From Bacteroidales bacterium (lineage in GTDB: Bacteria > Bacteroidota > Bacteroidia > Bacteroidales > WCHB1-69), in the NCBI GenBank assembly GCA_017506175.1, contig JAFVNW010000022.1:1-37325 (forward strand): a stretch of DNA of 37,325 nt. Reading direction: 5' to 3'. Below the pieces are notes generated by a model that ran no database searches, had not been told where the DNA came from, and worked only from the letters and a program-made list of their open reading frames with translations. Of the stretch, positions 32,691 to 37,325 are shown in pieces. Position numbers and translations under genes: made by a program. How positions within the stretch are numbered: position 1 is the stretch's first letter; each line of letters starts with the position of its first letter.

Positions 32691-34514
32691 TTATTTTTGT
32701 TTGAAATAGTAATCCAACTTTTCATGCATATCCGTTACGTATGCATCATAATCATATTTTTCCCACCAAGTGAGTTTAATTCCTCTTTCTTTTGTATATG
32801 ATTTGGTATAAACTTGTTGCGTACAAACTGGAACATATACGGATTCAACATTTTTTTCAATATCGTTGTCGTTTTTGAGTCCTGAAGCCATAATTACAAT
32901 TCGCCGCTTGCGTGGAAACAATGCATTATGAAAACTCTTGTTAGTATGCTCGTCAAGCAGAACAAGATTACCAATGCCATCTTTGTCGTCAATTAGTTCA
33001 ACGTTTATCTTCTTTATCACTTTCTCATATAATTCACTAAAATTTTCATCATCTGTATAATCTCCACATTTTTTCTCAAGGTCAATTATTTCTTCATCGT
33101 TTGATATTTCTGGGAAATCATCTTTTATACTACCAATCCAATCTTCTCTATCTTGTGCTTTAGTAAGATCGTTTTTGGTTTGAGAATCTATATGTTCAAT
33201 GTTCCATTTTTGTTTATACAGCAACTCAAACGGGAAGTGTTCGTACGTAAATCTGAGATTCTTTTTGTCTTTCAATTCACAGTATCGCTGTAAAAGAGTT
33301 TCAATATTGTGGAGAACAAACAATCTTCTCAAGTGCTTTTTGGCATCGTCAAACGAACAATCGTCCAAAGAATCCTTCTTAAAGGGCATTATTTCCTGTA
33401 TTTGTATTTTCAATCCATCAATATAGTCACTTTTCTTTTGGGATTCATAGTCTTCTAAAATGCTATCCATCTTTTTATCACAATAGGTGAGGAAGCCAAT
33501 ATAATGGAAAGTGTAGGGATTTTCGAACAGATCCCTTAGTCGTTGGTATTTTTGACGGACTTCTTTCCACATATTAGACAATTCATTTTTTTCATAATTT
33601 GAAAATCTGAAGAATGACTTTCTGGAGTCTATCTGATAATCATCATTGGAAACGCCTGCTATCATATTAAAAAGAAAATCCATTCGTGATTGTCCTTTTT
33701 CGGGTTCGACATCCTTTTGTTGAAACATATACCAGAAACGATCTTCTTTGAGTTGACGTTCCATTAGTTCAAATTGCGCAGCTATTTGCTGTCGGTTATC
33801 CAAATCATTGGTTTTATCAAGCAACAGAGCTTTAATAAGGTCGCTATTGCTCAACTCTATTTTGCCGCTATTAAGATTTCGAAATGCCTCGTGCTCATCA
33901 CCCTCCACAATATACCATAATACTTGAATAGATTTTTCATCCTTATTCCTCAACAATAATTCTTTGAATTGTTTGCGTACGTTATCGATATTCCCATCAC
34001 CTTGTAATACGCATCTATCTTCATCTTCTAATAACGTATAAACTTCTCTATCATGGAACCACTCTTTGATTGTCAGATAAGCACGGGATATAAAAAAGAA
34101 GTCAATGTTATCTTCATTCTCCCTCTCAATATTATGAATTGCTTTTAAAAAATCAGGACGCTCATCATTCCCATCTCTTTCATAATCAAAATTATATAGA
34201 TTTTCGTCTTTGTCGCCCTTGAAAAGATACTTCCATAACAAATAGAGTGTAGTGAGACGTTGCTGTCCATCAATGACCTTGTATTTTTTTGAACAATCTG
34301 GTACTAAGGCTATTGGTTGCAAACAATACAAAGGCTTTCTATCCCCTTCGTCAATAAAATCCTTTATATCCTGAAGAAGGATGCGAACATTATCTGGTGT
34401 CCATTTATAACCACGTTGTTGATAGGGTATTACAAATTTATAACCCTTCAATTCAGAAATCGCTTTTAAATCGATATTATTATTCTCTGTAATATTATTA
34501 TCATTCTCTGCCAT
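32691..34514 (-). CDS. DUF262 + DUF1524 (HNH-like) GmrSD-type protein, first gene of the pair
   Basis: This 607-aa protein has the DUF262 domain with IPYQQRGYKW at 29-38 and IDGQQRLTTL at 81-90, and a middle FRNLNSGKIELSNSDLIKAL block typical of the family. The C-terminal DUF1524 nuclease domain shows WNIEHIDSQ (E440-H441) and GNLVLLDEHTNKSFHN (from 515) followed by ALFPRKRR, the ββα-metal HNH-like pattern. GmrSD-type enzymes use DUF262 for nucleotide-dependent regulation and DUF1524 for DNA cleavage, often of modified phage DNA. Composition is AT-rich. A good promoter lies at 34543-34572. It would be the nuclease of the two-gene unit. Confidence 0.9.
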   Translation of the reverse strand: MAENDNNITENNNIDLKAISELKGYKFVIPYQQRGYKWTPDNVRILLQDIKDFIDEGDRKPLYCLQPIALVPDCSKKYKVIDGQQRLTTLYLLWKYLFKGDKDENLYNFDYERDGNDERPDFLKAIHNIERENEDNIDFFFISRAYLTIKEWFHDREVYTLLEDEDRCVLQGDGNIDNVRKQFKELLLRNKDEKSIQVLWYIVEGDEHEAFRNLNSGKIELSNSDLIKALLLDKTNDLDNRQQIAAQFELMERQLKEDRFWYMFQQKDVEPEKGQSRMDFLFNMIAGVSNDDYQIDSRKSFFRFSNYEKNELSNMWKEVRQKYQRLRDLFENPYTFHYIGFLTYCDKKMDSILEDYESQKKSDYIDGLKIQIQEIMPFKKDSLDDCSFDDAKKHLRRLFVLHNIETLLQRYCELKDKKNLRFTYEHFPFELLYKQKWNIEHIDSQTKNDLTKAQDREDWIGSIKDDFPEISNDEEIIDLEKKCGDYTDDENFSELYEKVIKKINVELIDDKDGIGNLVLLDEHTNKSFHNALFPRKRRIVIMASGLKNDNDIEKNVESVYVPVCTQQVYTKSYTKERGIKLTWWEKYDYDAYVTDMHEKLDYYFKQK

Positions 34515-34542
34515 ATAGTATGCTTTTGTTTTTTCTCCGCCG

Positions 34543-34572
34543 CAAAATTACAACTTTCCACCTTTCCTCCAA
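34543..34572 (-). promoter_or_regulatory. Bacteroidetes-type promoter of the DUF262 pair
   Basis: On the minus strand TTG (34572-34570), a 19-nt spacer and TAATTTTG (34550-34543), 28 nt before the ATG at 34514. Confidence 0.6.
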
Positions 34573-34589
34573 CAATTTCCACAAAACCC

Positions 34590-34814
34590 TCACACCTCAT
34601 TCAATCTTGCGTTCTCGTCCTTCTCGATAATGCTGATACATTTTTCAATGTCGGAGATAAGATCTTTCATGACCTCAATTTTAACCTGCTTTGTGTAGCT
34701 TTGAATTGGGATATCGTGGCTGAATTCATAGTCAAGAAGTTCGCGAATGGAAAATTCAATTGATTCCCCTTCTGGGCTGACCAAGGTGAAATAGAAATCG
34801 TTAAATTCGTTCAT
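34590..34814 (-). CDS. Small acidic hypothetical protein, 74 aa
   Basis: The protein reads MNEFNDFYFTLVSPEGESIE... and ends IEKCISIIEKDENARLNEV: a short beta segment followed by a charged helix. No family is recognised. It lies upstream of the DUF262 pair on the same strand, with the promoter of the pair in the 75-nt gap, so it may be transcribed separately. An antitoxin- or regulator-like role would be speculation. Confidence 0.6.
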   Translation of the reverse strand: MNEFNDFYFTLVSPEGESIEFSIRELLDYEFSHDIPIQSYTKQVKIEVMKDLISDIEKCISIIEKDENARLNEV

Positions 34815-34861
34815 AAGTCTTTCCCTGAATTCGTGTCGGGCGCAACTGTTAATTTATGCGA

Positions 34862-35095
34862 TTAAATTTCTTTCATTTTCCAAACAGAAAACAGCGCACC
34901 CCTTCCGCCCTTCAGGTAGAAAAGGCATCGCCAAACGCCACGAGACACTGAAAAACCAGAAAGAGTACGCCTATAACAGACGTACTCTACGGCGTGCTCT
35001 GTCTCTGAATTTTGGCGATTTCTTTCTACAGCCACACCATAGCTTACGCTATCATCATATTGAGGCGCAAAAATAATCATTTTTCTCATAAACAC
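34862..35095 (-). CDS. Doubtful small ORF, 77 aa
   Basis: The open frame runs MFMRKMIIFAPQYDDSVSYG... to GALFSVWKMKEI. It contains an inverted repeat AGAGTACG/CGTACTCT (34962-34988, 11-nt loop), which is unusual inside a gene, and its composition (Arg, Val, Cys, Ser) looks more like translated repeat DNA. A TATTTTTG box lies at 35127-35134. It may be a genuine small gene or part of a multicopy element. Confidence 0.3.
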   Translation of the reverse strand: MFMRKMIIFAPQYDDSVSYGVAVERNRQNSETEHAVEYVCYRRTLSGFSVSRGVWRCLFYLKGGRGALFSVWKMKEI

Positions 35096-35165
35096 ACCTG
35101 TTCGTGCTCATTTTTTTTTTCGGCTGCAAAAATAAGGTGCGGGTATGAAAATGTATGGCATAATC

Positions 35166-35193
35166 GTAGAGACGCGCCATGGCACGTCTCTAC
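35166..35193. repeat. Palindrome copy D with attached promoter-like segment
   Basis: Same sequence as copy B in the palindrome (core CGCCATGGCA). The left segment (35127-35165) carries CAAAAATA, GGGTATGAAAATG and GGCATAAT at exactly the same spacing (39 nt) as in copy B. Confidence 0.85.
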
Positions 35194-35720
35194 AGGATTT
35201 GTAAACCACATCCCCACAGCGGGCTCCCGGAGGGAGCCAATCTCAATAACCCCGAATGCAATTTGGGGCGAGGCAATGGCATGCCACGCGTAGCATGTCG
35301 GAGACATGCGATCTCCTTTAACTCGCTGATTATCTGAGAGTGCGTGCCGCTGGCACGCCTGCCGCCTTATCGACCGACCCATCTCACACTGCACCCACTT
35401 CGTTCCGCTGATGTGAGGTTATTGAAAATTTGTGTCTTCGACACAATGCGGATTTGATGTTTCTCAAGAGATACACAATTTTTCCAAATTACACAAAAGG
35501 TGTAATACAAAAGGTGTAAAATGTTTTTGCATAGTCACTCCTCGAGACTACCAGCCCGCCGAGGATTTTTTCCTTTTTACCGCCTATTCTTATCCCTCAA
35601 ACCTTTCACCTATATTCCCACCAGCGGATACCCCCAATTCCTCTCCATCTCCCGCAAGATTTCGCGGAAGACGGCGGGTATTGCTGTGGTGTCTCTTCGA
35701 GACACTCAGTTTCTACCTTT
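35194..35720. repeat. Cluster of short hairpins with three-base loops
   Basis: No gene is supported in this 527-nt gap. It contains GGCTCCC-GGA-GGGAGCC (35222-35238), CCCCGAAT-GCA-ATTTGGGG (35250-35268, one G-T), GCATGTC-GGA-GACATGC (35293-35309), GCGTGCC-GCT-GGCACGC (35342-35358), TTGTGTC-TTC-GACACAA (35430-35446) and GTGTCTC-TTC-GAGACAC near 35687-35703. There is also a 13-bp direct repeat ACAAAAGGTGTAA at 35493-35505 and 35507-35519. Near 35613-35700 the minus strand reads AVFREILREMERNWGYPLVG before a stop, possibly the end of a lost gene. Confidence 0.75.
35278..35309. repeat. Second repeat family, copy 2
   Basis: GGCATGCCACGCGTAGCATG followed by TCGGAGACATGC matches copy 1 at 30034 in the left part and here completes a perfect 7-bp hairpin with loop GGA. 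Confidence 0.7.
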
Positions 35721-36032
35721 TTAATCCCACAAATTCCTGAAATACTTGCAAAACAGAGCAAGTCCTTCCGAAACGGCTTTGTTCTCCTCTTCCGAGAGGC
35801 AATGTGCGTATTTCATCAGCTCGAAGGCGTCGATCATCTTCTGGATGGTGGCGTTCCACTCGCGCATGTCCTTCAAACCGGCAGGATGTCCATGCTTGTC
35901 CAAATCCCTGAACGTGACGAGGCGCGGGGAAATCAGCCGGGCTAATGTGTTCTTGGTGTTCCACACCTCATCAATCGGAAAGTCATGCTTATGGCTCCAA
36001 TTCGTGGTGCCGTCACCTTTCTTCTTTTTCAT
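35721..36032 (-). CDS. Hypothetical protein, 103 aa
   Basis: The protein begins MKKKKGDGTTNWSHKHDFPI and continues with VWNTKNTLARLISPRLVTFR, GHPAGLKDMREWNATIQKMI and ALFCKYFRNLWD. It looks like a small all-helical cytoplasmic protein. I believe similar proteins are common in Bacteroidales but know of no function. It follows the gene at 36094 with a 61-nt gap, on the same strand, so the two may be expressed together. Confidence 0.72.
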   Translation of the reverse strand: MKKKKGDGTTNWSHKHDFPIDEVWNTKNTLARLISPRLVTFRDLDKHGHPAGLKDMREWNATIQKMIDAFELMKYAHCLSEEENKAVSEGLALFCKYFRNLWD

Positions 36033-36093
36033 TTTTTTTCGGTCTGATGGCTGTTTTAATAATCTCCTAATTCAACCACAATGGTTTGCCTGT

Positions 36094-36732
36094 TTACACG
36101 GTCTTATTGATTTCAATATGGATCTCTGTCTCGAACTTGCGGACATAGATGAAGTCGGTGATGGCAAACTTCGTATGATCGAAGAGGTTATGGAACGCAC
36201 TGGTGAGGTGCAGGTCTTTGGTCAGCTCTTGGTCAAGCCCCTCGTTCCAGTTTGGCGGCGGACAGTCCATACCCGTCAGTGCATCGAAGCTCATTTTGAT
36301 GTCTGTTGGAAGTGTCAGCGTGGGCAATGTCACACCGTATTCATACAGCGGATTCCAGCCGCTGTCGCACAGCGCGTACCATAGATCCTGCCGATCATCA
36401 CCTTGCACAGGATGAAGCGCCGGATAATCATAGCTGAGGAAACATTTGGCCTCCAACTCCATCTTGTCGCCAAAATCGGGTTGGTCTTTAATGCTGCTCC
36501 ATATCCGGTGCGCCCTGTCGAACATTTCGCGCAAGGCAACGGTGAGGGCATCACTGAACGCGATGATGTCGGGCAGAATATCCTCCTGATGAGCCAATGC
36601 TCTGCGGTTAATCAGTTCTTTCCTCAAATTCAGCAAAAAATCACAATCAGGATAATCGCAAGGCTTTTTATCATACGTCGTAATTATTTCTTTCTCAATG
36701 ATTTGAATGTCGTTATCGTGTATATCTATCAT
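36094..36732 (-). CDS. Hypothetical protein, 212 aa
   Basis: The protein starts MIDIHDNDIQIIEKEIITTY and contains two Cys near residues 24-30 (KKPCDYPDCDFLLN), a long helical middle and a C-terminal beta-like segment (FAITDFIYVRKFETEIHIEI). No family is recognised. The ATG at 36732 is chosen because a TAATTTTG box lies at 36750-36757 and the longer open frame upstream runs through the palindrome module. It is probably cytoplasmic and belongs to the accessory block. Confidence 0.68.
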   Translation of the reverse strand: MIDIHDNDIQIIEKEIITTYDKKPCDYPDCDFLLNLRKELINRRALAHQEDILPDIIAFSDALTVALREMFDRAHRIWSSIKDQPDFGDKMELEAKCFLSYDYPALHPVQGDDRQDLWYALCDSGWNPLYEYGVTLPTLTLPTDIKMSFDALTGMDCPPPNWNEGLDQELTKDLHLTSAFHNLFDHTKFAITDFIYVRKFETEIHIEINKTV

Positions 36733-36796
36733 GGTTTTGATTTTTTGTACAAAATTAGGGTGCGGGTATGAAAAGGGGCGGCATAATGGTGGTGGG

Positions 36797-36845
36797 GTAG
36801 AGACGATGTGCACATCGTCTCTACAGACGGGCCGTGCGTCTCTAC
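36797..36845. repeat. Palindrome copy E (variant core) plus partial unit
   Basis: A perfect 28-bp palindrome at 36797-36824 keeps the arms GTAGAGACG/CGTCTCTAC but has the core ATGTGCACAT. A partial arm CGTGCGTCTCTAC follows, ending at 36845, next to the stop codon of the gene at 36846. The left segment (36750-36796) resembles copies B and D with an 8-nt insertion. Confidence 0.85.
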
Positions 36846-37325
36846 CTACAGATATTGTCGGCGTGTCCCCATTATCAGTTCCTTTTTGATGGCCTCTTCC
36901 TCCTCGGCCACCATATTGCTCCACAAGGCAGACCTTTCCAGATCTTCTATTGGAATATATTGTTGGTAGCGTTCGAAGAAATCCATATTCAAAAAGTTTC
37001 TTCGGCCGCCGTGGATGCAATGCCGATGATAATAATTGTTGGTCAGCTGGTTCCAATCCCACCGGTCAATGTGTTTGTCTATGAGTTCGTAAGAGAGAGG
37101 CAGGCTGGAATTTCCGGAAAGTTCCGACCAGTCCCAGCTGTCTTTGAATTTCTCAATCACTTCTTCCGAAAGAATGTCATCATCCGCATTTCTTGAGAAC
37201 ACCTTCCAGTCAATTCTGCCACGGAACTGCTCCAATAGACCGACATCCCAATGGATACTTGAATTTCCCGATACTTCTTTCCAGTTCAGATCCCTTGAAT
37301 GTCGCATCAGCATATTCTCGGTAAG
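36846..37325 (-). CDS. WDW-repeat protein (5' end outside the window)
   Basis: The frame is open to the window edge, and an internal ATG at 37313 need not be the start. The visible 159 residues contain repeats of about 28-30 aa: DLNWKEVSGNSSIHWDVGLL, RIDWKVFSRNADDDILSEEV, SWDWSELSGNSSLPLSYELI and RWDWNQLTNNYYHRHCIHGG. Each has D-W-x2-(L/V/F)-S-x-N followed by a short helix ending in Glu-x-(L/I/F). The final repeat is degenerate and the C-terminus is Glu-rich. Such WDW repeats occur in Bacteroidetes proteins of unknown role, probably as a solenoid. Confidence 0.72.
   Translation of the reverse strand, partial: LTENMLMRHSRDLNWKEVSGNSSIHWDVGLLEQFRGRIDWKVFSRNADDDILSEEVIEKFKDSWDWSELSGNSSLPLSYELIDKHIDRWDWNQLTNNYYHRHCIHGGRRNFLNMDFFERYQQYIPIEDLERSALWSNMVAEEEEAIKKELIMGTRRQYL

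Noticed and set aside
35432-35740. 102-codon and 67-codon plus-strand frames
   Set aside because: They run through the hairpin cluster, have no start context and no recognisable features.
27229-36824. CRISPR array made of the 28-bp palindromes
   Set aside because: The copies are hundreds to thousands of bases apart, without regular spacers or cas genes, so they are dispersed repeats.

Overview
The window reads as a chromosome segment of a member of the Bacteroidota, most likely an uncultured Bacteroidales. The grounds are two proteins ending in type IX secretion sorting domains, a C10 (streptopain-type) protease, lipoproteins with Bacteroidetes-like signal sequences, and many start regions preceded by the Bacteroidetes -7 box TAnnTTTG, several with a TTG 18-19 nt upstream. 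No rRNA, tRNA or CRISPR array was seen.

Layout. 1-3105 (minus) is part of a type I restriction-modification locus: a long HsdM followed by a DUF1016/YhcG-type nuclease cut by the left edge. 3368-5915 (plus) is a three-gene exported-protein cluster: a T9SS cargo, an outer-membrane-type lipoprotein and a C10 protease with a T9SS tail. tcdA (tRNA ct6A dehydratase) follows with its own promoter. 6858-9242 holds a hypothetical gene, an AAA/DUF4143 ATPase and a CPCC zinc-ribbon protein. 8946-12458 (minus) looks like a seven-gene redox operon: OhrR/MarR-type regulator, glutathione peroxidase, a 63-aa Cys protein, a membrane protein, an EFR1 flavodoxin/ferredoxin, a nitroreductase and the CPCC protein. 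Two palindromic operator candidates sit at its head. A decayed IS4-family transposase tail (12796-13160) separates it from a SulP transporter. 15223-25580 is ordinary chromosome: DAHP synthase/chorismate mutase, rmlB, a SIMPL-domain protein, a YifB/ComM ATPase, two exported hypotheticals, carbamate kinase, free-methionine-R-sulfoxide reductase, and an AlgJ/AlgI-like O-acetylation pair.

From about 25.7 kb to the right edge the window becomes accessory DNA, almost all on the minus strand. It contains a DnaB-type ATPase without the DnaB N-terminal domain, a DEDDh exonuclease, a PLD-family nuclease, a second AAA/DUF4143 ATPase bracketed by a duplicated fragment of the PLD gene, and an AT-rich pair of large DUF262 proteins that I consider the best candidate for an under-described defence system. 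Small hypothetical genes and a WDW-repeat protein running off the right edge complete it. This half is punctuated by a dispersed 28-bp palindrome (arms GTAGAGACG/CGTCTCTAC). Four of its five sites are attached to a conserved segment ending in a TAnnTTTG box just before a gene. One gap (35.2-35.7 kb) is packed with different hairpins that all have three-base loops.
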